In this document: positions 36,628 through 45,287 of the stretch, piece after piece
How the letters are laid out: every line of letters starts with the position of its first letter
Position numbering within the stretch: the first letter of the stretch is position 1
Source of the DNA: Candidatus Brocadiaceae bacterium S225
GTDB taxonomy: Bacteria; Planctomycetota; Brocadiia; Brocadiales; Scalinduaceae
DNA length: 64,000 nucleotides
Reading direction: 5' to 3'
Assembly (NCBI GenBank): GCA_007859995.1
Contig: SMSL01000002.1
Span: 1 to 64,000, forward strand
Position numbers and translations under genes: made by a program
Notes under the pieces: generated by a model
Seen by the model: only the letters and a program-made list of their open reading frames with translations
What the model was told of the DNA's origin: nothing
Database searches by the model: none

Positions 36628-38669
36628 TTTAGTTTCTCCTTAACCAACTTTTCAAATTCCTCTTCATTCAAGATTGTTGTACCAAGCTTCTCTGCCTTTT
36701 CAAGTTTTGATCCTGGTGATTCGCCGGCAATAAGGAAATCTGTCCTGCCGCTTACGGTTGACGATACCCTGCCACCAAGGTTCTTTATTATATCTTCTAT
36801 CTCCTTCCGTGTATATCCATTTAGAGTTCCTGTTACGACAAAAGACTTTCCTGATATATCAGAAACCGTATTTGTTTCCTTATGTGAGGCATTAACATTA
36901 ACACCTGCTGCCTTTAGTTTATTGATAACGTCTTGTGTATGGCTGTTTGAGAAGAAATCTACTATGCTTTTTGCGGTGATGCTGCCAATTTCAAAGATTT
37001 CCTCCAATTCTTCAACAGGCGCATTCATAAGTTTGTCAAGTGTGCCGAAGTGTTTTGATAATACTTCCGCCGCATGAGTACCAATATTCTGTATTCCTAA
37101 AGCACAGATCAGGCAGTGTAAATCTCTGGCCTTGCTTTCTTCAATTGCATTGAGCAGATTTTGAGCAGATTTTTTCCCCATTCTTTCCAGTGGAACAAGG
37201 TCGTCAAATTTCAGTGAATAGATATCAGCATAGTCTTTAATAACCTTTTTATCTACTAACTGTTCGATCAGGGCCGGACCAATACCCTCTATATCCATTG
37301 CGTTTCTACTTGCAAAATATATGATTCTTCTTTTCGCCTGTGCAGTACAGAGGGGATTATAGCATCTCAGATAAACCTCTTCTTTAGTAACATCGCCTCC
37401 ACAGGCAGGACACCTTTCCGGCACACCAAACCGTTTCTCGTTACCGGTGCGTTTCTCTTTCATAACCTTAACTACCTGGGGGATAATCTCTCCCGCTTTC
37501 CGGACAACGACGTAATCACCTACGCGAATATCCTTTCTCTCAATTTCATCGAAATTGTGAAGTGTCGCCCTGCTTACCGTTGTGCCGCTGAGCGGAACAG
37601 GGCTTAATTCCGCTACAGGAGTTAATGTGCCTGTTTTACCAACCTGCACTGTTATCGCCTCGATTTTTGTGGTTGTTTCTTCCGGGTGGTATTTGTATGA
37701 CATAACCCCGCGCGGTGCCTTACTGGTTGAGCCCAGTTTATTATGAAGTGCTAATGAATTAATCTTAATGACCATTCCGTCTACCTGGTAATCAAGATTA
37801 CTCCTCTTTGTTTCCCAGGAATTGCAGTATGAGACAGCTTCGTCTATATTCTTACATAATTTATAGTGTGGGTTTACGGGAAAGCCAAATTCCTTTATAG
37901 CTTCAAGACATTCAATGTGGCTGGTATATTTGCCGTTTCCGCCATACCCAAAGGCATAGGCAAATAAGCGGAGGGGTCTTTTGGCAGTGGTATGAGGATC
38001 AAGGAGCTTAAGGGAGCCTGCGGCTGCGTTTCGGGGATTGGCAAATTGAGGTTCACCGGCTTCTTCACGTCTTTGATTCAGCATCTGAAATCCCTTGTTC
38101 GGCATATAAATTTCACCACGGATTTCAATTTCCGGTGGTATCCTGGTATGATTTGCGCATAAAAATCGTAAGGGTATGTCCTTTACCGTTCTTAAATTCG
38201 TTGTGACGTTATCTCCTCTGAAACCATTACCCCTTGTGGCGCCACGTGTGAAAACTCCATTTTCATACCACAGCGTAATTGCGACACCATCAATTTTATG
38301 TTCTACAACATATTCTATATCATCGACCTGCCCGACTACGTCATTCAGGCTGACATCTTTTAACATCCGCCTGATTCTTTTGTCAAATTCTCTTAATTCC
38401 TCGTCTGAGTACGTATTTTCAATGCTGAGCATAGGTATCCTGTGTTCAAATGGTGCAAATTCTGAAACAGGTTCGCCGCCTACGCGTTGAGTTGGAGAAT
38501 CAGGTGTGATAAATTGCGGGTAGGAACTTTCAAGATTTCTCAGTTCTATCATCAGTTGATCATATTCATAATCCTCAATCTCCGGCATATTATCGACATA
38601 ATATTTTCCATCGTGGTATCGTATTTTTGCGCGAAGGTTTTCAATCTTCTCAATCACGTTCTTATTCAC
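36615..38669 (-). CDS. ligA: NAD-dependent DNA ligase LigA
   Basis: About 684 residues, normal LigA size. Domains in order: Ia (YYVDNMPEIEDYEYDQL), adenylation domain with the nucleophilic lysine in EHKIDGVAI, OB fold, a four-Cys zinc finger (CPACGG then CYNPLC), helix-hairpin-helix repeats (about 490-600) and a C-terminal BRCT domain. I place the start at the GTG at 38669 (an AAGGA site about 11 nt upstream); the reading frame stays open to 38774 but the extra 35 residues do not match the family. It overlaps tldD by 13 nt. Confidence 0.95.
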   Translation of the reverse strand: MNKNVIEKIENLRAKIRYHDGKYYVDNMPEIEDYEYDQLMIELRNLESSYPQFITPDSPTQRVGGEPVSEFAPFEHRIPMLSIENTYSDEELREFDKRIRRMLKDVSLNDVVGQVDDIEYVVEHKIDGVAITLWYENGVFTRGATRGNGFRGDNVTTNLRTVKDIPLRFLCANHTRIPPEIEIRGEIYMPNKGFQMLNQRREEAGEPQFANPRNAAAGSLKLLDPHTTAKRPLRLFAYAFGYGGNGKYTSHIECLEAIKEFGFPVNPHYKLCKNIDEAVSYCNSWETKRSNLDYQVDGMVIKINSLALHNKLGSTSKAPRGVMSYKYHPEETTTKIEAITVQVGKTGTLTPVAELSPVPLSGTTVSRATLHNFDEIERKDIRVGDYVVVRKAGEIIPQVVKVMKEKRTGNEKRFGVPERCPACGGDVTKEEVYLRCYNPLCTAQAKRRIIYFASRNAMDIEGIGPALIEQLVDKKVIKDYADIYSLKFDDLVPLERMGKKSAQNLLNAIEESKARDLHCLICALGIQNIGTHAAEVLSKHFGTLDKLMNAPVEELEEIFEIGSITAKSIVDFFSNSHTQDVINKLKAAGVNVNASHKETNTVSDISGKSFVVTGTLNGYTRKEIEDIIKNLGGRVSSTVSGRTDFLIAGESPGSKLEKAEKLGTTILNEEEFEKLVKEKLKWKN

Positions 38670-39237
38670 ATTTATTCTCGTCCTTAGCCGGAAAAATACG
38701 GAAACTTTGAGCCGAAATGCCGGAATATGCAACTGTGGCCTCAAATCGTACCCATTATTTTTTAAATAATACACAAGCTTTAGATGAAAGACAAAGGTAT
38801 TTTATTTACTGTTGTAGATTACACAATACCATTCAAAACAAGGGTTTTTGTATATCAGGAACCCGTAGGGCACGACACCTCGTGCCCTTACAACGGAACC
38901 ATTTGACAAGCCAATGTCAAAGTGATACCAACCATTGCGAGTTTAAATAGACAGTTATGTAGTGTTCTCCCCTTTCCTTATAAGCGAAAAACCTTGACAA
39001 TAAAATCTGTTTTTTATAGACTCTAAGGCTTATATTTTAAAGATATTTATAAACCCATTGCGGGATGATTTTTTACCTGCCTTCACATTACTTCCCGCCA
39101 GTGCGGGCAACATAACCATTTTAGGTCAGGGACATAGATTCAGGGGCGAATTACTCATTTCTGTTTAAATAATCTTAAAATCTTTCTGTAGCCAATTTTG
39201 TTAATGAATCATTAACTTTAAATGTTAAGGGGTTGTA
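38670..39237. other. intergenic region with palindromes and a candidate promoter
   Basis: Divergent spacer between ligA and the SPOR-like gene. It holds a hairpin repeat at about 38873-38899 (AGGGCACGA with TCGTGCCCT), a short palindrome CCCGCCAGTGCGGG near 39092-39105 and the promoter-like element below. No gene is credible. Confidence 0.55.
38994..39020 (+). promoter_or_regulatory. possible sigma70-type promoter
   Basis: TTGACA, 15 nt, TATAGA; the spacing is short. It is the best candidate for driving the SPOR-like / small basic protein / aminotransferase genes, leaving a leader of about 210 nt. Confidence 0.35.
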
Positions 39238-40029
39238 ATGTTTGGAAAAGAAAAAGAGTCAAAAGAATTTTTTGAAGTATTCAAAAAGCCACAGAATGCT
39301 GAAGATAGATGTGACAGTAAAGTGCTTCAAAGAGATCAAGTGAATCCAACGGTTTTACCCCGACCGGATCATAGGAAAAGTGAAAATAATACAGTACCCG
39401 GCACTCACGTAAATGAAAACAGAGAGACGGAACGACTGGGTTGGATTAGGGACTCACGAAAAGAGGGAGAGGTTCCAGCCGAAACAATAAAAACGAGAAG
39501 GCCGTCTCGCAATGAAATTGTTATTAAACAGGAAACTTTGATTTTCGGCGCATTAGGTGCGGTTTTTTTATCATTAGCGTGTTTTTTTGTAGGTTATAAA
39601 ATTGGCGTTAACAATGTATTAAATCCGGTGGCACTGGAGAAATCGGTTGAATATGAATATCCTGCGTCCGAGGCTGGGGTTAAGTCGATACCTGAGGGTA
39701 AGAAGATAAATGTTGTAAATTTATCAACAAAAAAACCCCCAATGGTAACCGACGAAATGGCTGGAAATATCAAATGGACTCTTCAGATTATATCCTACAG
39801 TGATACAAAACTACATATTAAGAAGGCACGTGATCTGGCAAAGGCTATCAAAAATATGACAAACTACAATACATTTGTCGCAAAGAGAGGTAAGGAAATT
39901 GTTGTATGTGTGGGTAGATTTAATTCTAAGGATAGTAACGAACTGACGACGGCTTTAAATGAAATCAGCAAGTTAGAGTACGAAGGAAGAAAGCAATTCG
40001 CAAGTAGCTATCCAATTCAGGTTCGATAA
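39238..40029 (+). CDS. bitopic membrane protein with SPOR-like C-terminal domain
   Basis: A 263-residue protein: a long charged cytoplasmic region (1-100), one membrane helix (about 103-122, LIFGALGAVFLSLACFFVGY), then an exported C-terminal domain (about 180-262) with alternating strands and helices (WTLQIISYSDTKLHIKKA ... KRGKEIVVCVGRFNS) that resembles a SPOR peptidoglycan-binding fold. The SPOR call is by pattern only. AGGGG lies 5 nt before the ATG. The next gene, the PVC small basic protein, begins 16 bp downstream. Confidence 0.65.
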   Translation: MFGKEKESKEFFEVFKKPQNAEDRCDSKVLQRDQVNPTVLPRPDHRKSENNTVPGTHVNENRETERLGWIRDSRKEGEVPAETIKTRRPSRNEIVIKQETLIFGALGAVFLSLACFFVGYKIGVNNVLNPVALEKSVEYEYPASEAGVKSIPEGKKINVVNLSTKKPPMVTDEMAGNIKWTLQIISYSDTKLHIKKARDLAKAIKNMTNYNTFVAKRGKEIVVCVGRFNSKDSNELTTALNEISKLEYEGRKQFASSYPIQVR

Positions 40030-40045
40030 GTAAGAAAGGGAAAAA

Positions 40046-40264
40046 ATGAGTATTGACAAAAGTCTTAAAACAATGGGTAAATTGGTCAGGCAGAGAAATG
40101 TTCTTACAAGACCGGAACGTATCAAATATTTAATGGATGAAGGTTTATGGGATGAGAAAAAATCTGTGTACGGTTTGCCCAAAGTAAAAATTATAAAGAT
40201 AAAGAAGAAGGCAAAGGTGAAAAAAGCTGCCGTAGCTACAGATGGTAAGGTAAAGGCTTCCTGA
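40046..40264 (+). CDS. small basic protein of the Planctomycetes/Verrucomicrobia/Chlamydiae group
   Basis: A 72-residue, strongly basic protein: MSIDKSLKTMGKLVRQRNVL, then TRPERIKYLMDEGLW and a conserved GLPKVK followed by a Lys-rich tail. From memory this matches TIGR04137, a family restricted to the PVC superphylum and thought to be ribosome-associated; the Lys/Arg-rich tail fits nucleic-acid contact. Its stop overlaps the next start (TGATG), so it is coupled to the aminotransferase. It is the best taxonomic marker in the window. Confidence 0.88.
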   Translation: MSIDKSLKTMGKLVRQRNVLTRPERIKYLMDEGLWDEKKSVYGLPKVKIIKIKKKAKVKKAAVATDGKVKAS

Positions 40265-41355
40265 TGATCGCCGATCGAATGCAGGGATTTGAAGCATCCG
40301 GGATAAGAAAGGTATTCGATCTTGCACAAAAGATTAAGAATCCGGTTAACCTCAGCATCGGACAGCCGGATTTCGATGTCCCTGAAGCGGTAAAGAACGA
40401 AGCAATAGAAGCAATACAAGGAGGCTTTAACCGATATACAAGAACCCAGGGCATACCAGAGCTTAGTGAAAAGATTCTGGAAAAAGCAAGAAAAGAGCGC
40501 GGTATCAAGGGCGAAAGCATAATGATTACTTCCGGTGTGGCCGGAGCTTTAACCCTTGCGTTTATGGTTCTCATAAACCCTGGAGATGAGGTTCTTGTGC
40601 CTGATCCGTATTTTGTGTCATTTAAACATCTTGTGAATTTTTGCGGAGGTAAGACAAGGTTTATTGACACATATCCTGATTTTGAACTCACCCCTGAACG
40701 CATCTTACCACTAATAAGCCCTCGCACTAAAATCCTCATTATTAACAGTCCGTCAAATCCTACAGGTGTAGTTTACAACCCGCAACGTCTTAAGGAAATT
40801 AGCGACATCGCAAAAAAACATAACCTGATAATTATTTCAGACGAAATATACAAGAAGTTCGTTTATGACATAGAATATCAGAGTATCGGAAAATATCATG
40901 AAAATACGGTAACCTGTAACGGTTTTTCCAAATCATACGCAATGACCGGATGGCGATTAGGCAGTGCAATTGGTCCTGCAAAGATTATTGATGAAATGAT
41001 GAAACTTCAGCAGTATACATATATTTGCGCTCCCTCATTTGCGCAGGTAGCCGGAGTAAAGGCCATGGATATTAATATGGATGCGTATGTAGAAGATTAC
41101 AGAAAGAAACGTGATTTCGTTTGTGATGGTCTTAAAGAGAGTTACAAGTTAATCAGGCCTGACGGTGCGTTTTATGCGTTTCCTCAAGTACCATGGGGAA
41201 CTGATGAGGAGTTCGTTACGGAGGCGATAAAGCATGATTTGCTGATCATACCAGGCAGTGTATTTTCAGAAAAGAAGACTCATTTCAGAATCTCTTACGC
41301 CGCAACGTTCGATACATTAGGGCGTGGAGTTGAAATACTGAACTCCATGGCATAA
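40264..41355 (+). CDS. class I/II PLP-dependent aminotransferase
   Basis: A 363-residue fold-type I enzyme of aspartate aminotransferase type. Visible marks: SIGQPDFDVPEAV near the start, SPSNPTGVVY (Asn binding the cofactor), SDEIYKKFVY (Asp/Tyr), the Schiff-base lysine in SKSYAMTGWRLG, and the carboxylate-binding Arg in FRISYA near the C terminus. It transfers amino groups between amino and 2-oxo acids; exact substrate not inferable. It starts inside the stop of the small basic protein gene. Confidence 0.92.
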   Translation: MIADRMQGFEASGIRKVFDLAQKIKNPVNLSIGQPDFDVPEAVKNEAIEAIQGGFNRYTRTQGIPELSEKILEKARKERGIKGESIMITSGVAGALTLAFMVLINPGDEVLVPDPYFVSFKHLVNFCGGKTRFIDTYPDFELTPERILPLISPRTKILIINSPSNPTGVVYNPQRLKEISDIAKKHNLIIISDEIYKKFVYDIEYQSIGKYHENTVTCNGFSKSYAMTGWRLGSAIGPAKIIDEMMKLQQYTYICAPSFAQVAGVKAMDINMDAYVEDYRKKRDFVCDGLKESYKLIRPDGAFYAFPQVPWGTDEEFVTEAIKHDLLIIPGSVFSEKKTHFRISYAATFDTLGRGVEILNSMA

Positions 41356-41438
41356 CCTGCCAGATTTCAGATTCACATCTTTCACTCCGCATTCGGAAAT
41401 AAGAAATTTATAATCCAGTACGGCTCTGTTTTGTATGT

Positions 41439-41450
41439 CCCCCCCCCCCC
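41439..41450. repeat. homopolymer tract C12
   Basis: Twelve consecutive C in the spacer after the aminotransferase. Such tracts slip easily during replication and sequencing; here it lies outside any gene. Confidence 0.7.
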
Positions 41451-41475
41451 TGAATCTCCATACTGCGTCGCCCTT

Positions 41476-41643
41476 GGGAGCATTCCCAATTTTTTGTAAA
41501 TCAGGTATTATACCTATGAATACGTGGATTCGGCCTCCGGCCTTAATCCACCCTTACAAATAAGCAAACGTATGGTGCGAGGTAGGGTGGATTAAACGAA
41601 GTGAATCCACCTCTTTTATATACAATAAAATGGGAATGCTCCC
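41476..41643. mobile_element. complete MITE, 168 bp, with 9-bp target duplication
   Basis: Ends are inverted repeats GGGAGCATTCCCA(A/T)TTT, and the element contains two internal hairpins built on GGTGGATT/AATCCACC. It is flanked by a perfect 9-bp direct repeat GTCGCCCTT (41467-41475 and 41644-41652). No open frame is present, so it must be moved by a transposase elsewhere. Nearly the same element is at 44843-45012. Confidence 0.9.
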
Positions 41644-41665
41644 GTCGCCCTTTAGCAGGCTATTG

Positions 41666-42553
41666 CTAAAAGAACAATTTTATGGTGCCGGTTTCCTTCT
41701 TTATACTTTCTTTCAGTGATTGTTGGAATCTGCTCAGATCAGACACATTCCAGTCTATTCCAAACGACTGGGATAGCTTTATCGCATCACCGTAGAAAAG
41801 TTCGGTCTGAAAATAATCCCCTTCTTCATCTTCAGCCTGCATTTCGTAAACATGGGTAAGAATATCGGCGGTATGTACAATTATCGGAAAGAGAGATTTC
41901 CTGTCCGCCTCCTGTGGGCGATGATGATAGCCGACTGCGGTTAGCAGATTTTCCGGAAACATCCACTTCTTCAGTAGTTTCATTCCAACTTCATCATGAG
42001 TCATTCCAAAGACATTTTTCTCGGCTTCAAAGGACGTGTATTTTATTTTCAAAGGATTCATGATTTCTAACTGCATCATAAATTCACTGGGAAATGTGAT
42101 ATACATGGCCAATTTCCCTATATCGTGAACCAGGCCTGCTACAAATAATTCACTGCTTTCGATTTTCAAATCAACAGCAATATTCTTTGCAGCAAGAGCA
42201 CAATAGAAGGAGTGCCTCCAGAATTTGTTAATGTCAAATTTCCCATCTCGCTTTAGATTCTTAAAACTCTCAAATGCAACGGAAGATATGACAAGATTCC
42301 TGATTTCCTTGAATCCCAATATGGTTACTGCGTGTTGCAGGGATGAAATTTCTCGTGTAAGTCCATAAAATGGAGAATTAGCTATTTTAAGTATCTTTGT
42401 AGTAAGGGATACGTCCGGACTAATAATCCCCATGAGGTCATTTGCTGAACTTTTCTGGTCAGCAGTGATTTCTATAACACGAAGAGCCACGGTTGGCAAA
42501 GTAGGTATAGATTTAATTCTGGCAATGAGTGTTGATGCTGCATGAGAGCTCAT
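41666..42553 (-). CDS. HDOD-domain signalling protein
   Basis: About 295 residues, almost entirely an HDOD domain: IPTLPTVALRVIEI at the start, LKIANSPFYGLTREISSLQHA in the middle and LVHDIGKLAMY, a partial HD motif. HDOD proteins act as non-catalytic signalling scaffolds, often beside c-di-GMP enzymes and two-component kinases, as here. I place the start at the ATG at 42553, which has GGAGG 10 nt upstream, rather than at a TTG at 42577. It ends 14 bp from the right target duplication of the MITE. Confidence 0.88.
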   Translation of the reverse strand: MSSHAASTLIARIKSIPTLPTVALRVIEITADQKSSANDLMGIISPDVSLTTKILKIANSPFYGLTREISSLQHAVTILGFKEIRNLVISSVAFESFKNLKRDGKFDINKFWRHSFYCALAAKNIAVDLKIESSELFVAGLVHDIGKLAMYITFPSEFMMQLEIMNPLKIKYTSFEAEKNVFGMTHDEVGMKLLKKWMFPENLLTAVGYHHRPQEADRKSLFPIIVHTADILTHVYEMQAEDEEGDYFQTELFYGDAIKLSQSFGIDWNVSDLSRFQQSLKESIKKETGTIKLFF

Positions 42554-42604
42554 GCTGGTAAATCCTCCAATTTTCAAATAATTTTGTAAAAATTACGGTT
42601 TAAT

Positions 42605-42711
42605 GCTTGTTTTTCTTCCTCACGCCAGGCGCCAAGAACGCTAAGAAAAAAACTACTTTACAAAAAATATATGCAGATACCTTGTTCTCTGCGACTCTGC
42701 ATGAAAATACC
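42605..42711. repeat. degenerate relative of the large palindromic repeat
   Basis: Contains CCTCACGCCAGGCGCCAAG, AACGCTAAGAA and TCTGCGACTCTGCATGAAAA, spaced as in the arms and core of the repeats at 20.4 and 28.5 kb but with many differences. It fills the gap between the HDOD gene and the c-di-GMP enzyme. Confidence 0.5.
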
Positions 42712-44328
42712 TCATTTTTTCTCACCAACCTTTCCACGTGCCTGCTCTAAAACCTCTGCCGGCACGGAAAAAAGTTCTTGTTTCTCAATGATATCAAAAA
42801 ACAAAGAAACCAGTGCCGGGTCAAACTGTGTACCGGCCTTATTTGCAAGTTCTACAACCATCTCTTCCGGAGATAGCTTCGCCTTATATAGCCGTCCGGA
42901 TAGCATAGCCGTGATTGCATCAGTCATCGCAAATATTCGAGCGCCAAGTGGGATTTCATTTTCTTTAAGCCCATCGGGATAACCGGTTCCATTAAAGTTT
43001 TCATGGTGATATTGAAGTATCGACTTTTCGTTGGCAAAAAAATCGAACAAGTCGATCAGTTCTGATAACATGTACGGATGGTCTTCAATCTCAATCCTCT
43101 CCTCTTTGTTTAGCACCTTGGTTTTAGCTTTTATAGTTTTTTTCAGCAAAACTTTAAAATTATCATGAAAATTTGCTGCACGTCGAAAAGTTTCAATAAT
43201 AGCGGGAGGAAGGGCAAGCCTTTCACCAATGAGTGTAATGTATCTCTTTACATCGTGATTATGTTGCTTGTGGTCCTCGCCACCTATGTCACGGGTTAAA
43301 AGCTCTAAAGATCTTATAGATGATTTTTTTGCTTTTTCTAAAATCACTGAAAGGTTTTCCTTCAGGTATCTTAAATTTTTGTCTTCACTGATTCTATTAT
43401 CCTCAGATATCCAGGGAGGCTTCGTGTAAACAGTAATCCTGTTTCTTCCTTCCGCCTTAGATTGGTAAAGAGCTTTGTCTGCACATGCTATAATCTCTTT
43501 ACCTTCTAATAATTGATGCTGTTTTAGAGATGCAATACCTATACTCACGGTTATCCTTGTTGAATTGAGACCATCTTCATACTTCTTTTTCTTACATGTA
43601 GCAAGAATTTTTTCAGCTACTTTTTGTGCCTCGGCGACACCTGTATTCGGGAGAAGTATCATGAACTCTTCTCCTCCATATCGAATTGGAATATCAGTTA
43701 TCCTTGCGTTTTGCTTTAATCCCGTAGAAAATTCTCGTAACACAAAATCACCAAAGACATGTCCAAAGGTATCGTTTACATCTTTGAAACAATCCAAATC
43801 AAGCAGCAGGCAGGATAAATCGGTTTGGTATCTCAGCGCACGGGCAAACTCCTTTTCAAGGATGTCTACCATGTAGTGACGATTGTACAGACCCGTCAAA
43901 TGATCAATGGTTGCCTGTTTTTCAAAATTGTCACGTACTGACAAAAGCTCTTTATTCAATTCAACAATACGCTTTCCAACCTTCAGGCGGGCTCTTAGTT
44001 CATTATGATTGAATGGTTTGGTAATATAGTCGTCTGCCCCCGCCTCCATTCCCTTGATATAATCATCCTGCCTGCCTTTCGATGTGAGCAGCATGATAAA
44101 CGTATATGGATCTCTTGCCAGTTTTCTGACCTTACGGCATATCTCTAAACCGTCCATACCAGGAATCATCCAATCAAGTATTAGAAGATTCGGTGGGTCT
44201 TCTGACTGAATAATTTTCCAGGCATCGAGACCATTCCCGCACGATACAACTTCAAAATCCATGTCTGCCAAAAACTTTTCCAATCTGCGCCGTGTTATAT
44301 TATCGTCTTCTGCAATTAATATTTTCAT
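42712..44328 (-). CDS. response regulator with GGDEF and HD-GYP-type domains
   Basis: A 538-residue protein. A receiver domain (1-120; Asp8/Asp9, phosphoacceptor Asp52 in LLILDWMIPGMDG, Lys in TKPF) is followed by a GGDEF diguanylate cyclase domain (about 135-305) with an intact GGEEF active site and the DHLTGLYNR start motif. An HD-GYP-like domain follows (about 340-520) with FHDN and HHENFNGTGYPDGL (HHExxxGxGYP). It may both make and break c-di-GMP, under control of phosphorylation. The gene is coupled by a 4-nt overlap to an Hpt protein. Some HD-domain metal ligands look altered, so the hydrolase half may be weak. Confidence 0.92.
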   Translation of the reverse strand: MKILIAEDDNITRRRLEKFLADMDFEVVSCGNGLDAWKIIQSEDPPNLLILDWMIPGMDGLEICRKVRKLARDPYTFIMLLTSKGRQDDYIKGMEAGADDYITKPFNHNELRARLKVGKRIVELNKELLSVRDNFEKQATIDHLTGLYNRHYMVDILEKEFARALRYQTDLSCLLLDLDCFKDVNDTFGHVFGDFVLREFSTGLKQNARITDIPIRYGGEEFMILLPNTGVAEAQKVAEKILATCKKKKYEDGLNSTRITVSIGIASLKQHQLLEGKEIIACADKALYQSKAEGRNRITVYTKPPWISEDNRISEDKNLRYLKENLSVILEKAKKSSIRSLELLTRDIGGEDHKQHNHDVKRYITLIGERLALPPAIIETFRRAANFHDNFKVLLKKTIKAKTKVLNKEERIEIEDHPYMLSELIDLFDFFANEKSILQYHHENFNGTGYPDGLKENEIPLGARIFAMTDAITAMLSGRLYKAKLSPEEMVVELANKAGTQFDPALVSLFFDIIEKQELFSVPAEVLEQARGKVGEKK

Positions 44329-44669
44329 TCAGCAAATTCCTTTAACGAATTCACCAGGCATTCTACCTCTTTCATCAAAGTTTCATAAGCCTCTTCAACC
44401 CCGTCCAGTTTGCTTTCCCTGCCCATCATCTCCAATTGTAAAGCCGCTTCAAAAGCGGCTTTTTCTTCAAAATTAGCAACAGCGCCCTTCAGCTTGTGGG
44501 TCGATCTCTCCAGGTCATTGCTGTTGCGTTTGTCAACAGCTTTTTTAATTCCGGAAAGTTGTTCCGGGATGTCGTTTATAAATATCTCTATCAGTTCTGT
44601 TAAAAACTCTTTTTCTCCATCAAATTTATTGAGTATCTCATCCTTATCAAATACTTTATTACTTTCCAT
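44325..44669 (-). CDS. Hpt phosphotransfer protein
   Basis: A 114-residue four-helix Hpt protein with phosphorylatable His58 in STHKLKGAVANF. Such proteins shuttle phosphoryl groups from hybrid kinases to response regulators. The ATG at 44669 has GGAAGG just upstream; the open frame continues to 44885, but its first 72 codons are MITE and repeat DNA and not protein-like. The stop overlaps the start of the REC-GGDEF-HD-GYP gene, its likely phosphorylation target. Confidence 0.88.
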   Translation of the reverse strand: MESNKVFDKDEILNKFDGEKEFLTELIEIFINDIPEQLSGIKKAVDKRNSNDLERSTHKLKGAVANFEEKAAFEAALQLEMMGRESKLDGVEEAYETLMKEVECLVNSLKEFAE

Positions 44670-44842
44670 TTGCCTTCCATTAAGATCAACATTGCTACTT
44701 ATGAATATGACTCCCGGGAGTTTAACAGGAGTTCGACTGTTCTTCCAGATAAATTTATGTCTGGTAATTACAATGTTAGATACACTTCGACTTCGCTCAG
44801 AGTGTGACACCATTTTCTGCCTCCATCCACCGCCTGGCAAAG

Positions 44843-45012
44843 GAGAGCATTCCCATTTTTTTGTATATAAAAGAGGTGGATTCACTTCGTTTAATCCACC
44901 CTACCTCACACCATACGTTTGCTTACTTGTAAGGGTGGATTAAGGCCGGAGGCCGAATCCACGTATTCATGGGTATCATTCCTGATTTACAAAAAATTGG
45001 GAATGATACCCT
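44843..45012. mobile_element. complete MITE, 170 bp, inserted in an Hpt gene
   Basis: Imperfect inverted ends around CATTCCCA(A/T)TTTTTTGTA, internal GGTGGATT/AATCCACC hairpins, and a perfect 9-bp flanking duplication CTGGCAAAG (44834-44842 and 45013-45021). It interrupts the Hpt remnant upstream: the last seven codons and stop of that frame (GIIPNFL) are element sequence. The body matches the copy at 41476-41643. Confidence 0.92.
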
Positions 45013-45287
45013 GGCAAAGTACTTCAAACTTCTCCAGCACTGTTGAGCAGGTCTTAATGTCCCTCGCTCCTGTCGCTTCTTCCAGTATTTTTGCGGTTTC
45101 AGTCAATATTGGATATCCATAGCTGCCTCCTGAACCTTTCATCTGGTGTGCAAGGCGGCGCAGGCCGTCATAGTCACAACCATCCAACACCTTGTGCATG
45201 GTCTTTATATCATCTTCCAACCCCGCAACAAATTCATCTATAAAGTTTCACCAGGTCTGCATCATCCGCAAGTTCAGAATAGACCGC
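44987..45287 (-). pseudogene. detached Hpt domain of the hybrid kinase, frameshifted and MITE-truncated
   Basis: Directly after the kinase's TAG stop the same frame reads on as AVYSELADDADLV, a typical Hpt domain start. One surplus base near 45240-45250 shifts the frame, and the next frame then continues as IDEFVAGLEDDIKTM through RRLAHQMKGSGGSYG, with the Hpt phosphorylatable His. The open part from a TTG at 45220 is 77 residues. Its tail is replaced by MITE codons. Removing the TAG, the extra base and the MITE restores a full Hpt domain fused to the kinase. A short Hpt peptide might still be made. Confidence 0.8.

Noticed and set aside
41439-41450. C12 tract as a phase-variation switch
   Set aside because: It lies outside any gene and between no visible promoter elements, so there is nothing for it to switch.
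44670-44885. 72-codon N-terminal extension of the Hpt protein
   Set aside because: It is coded by MITE and palindromic repeat DNA; a better start with a ribosome site is at 44669.
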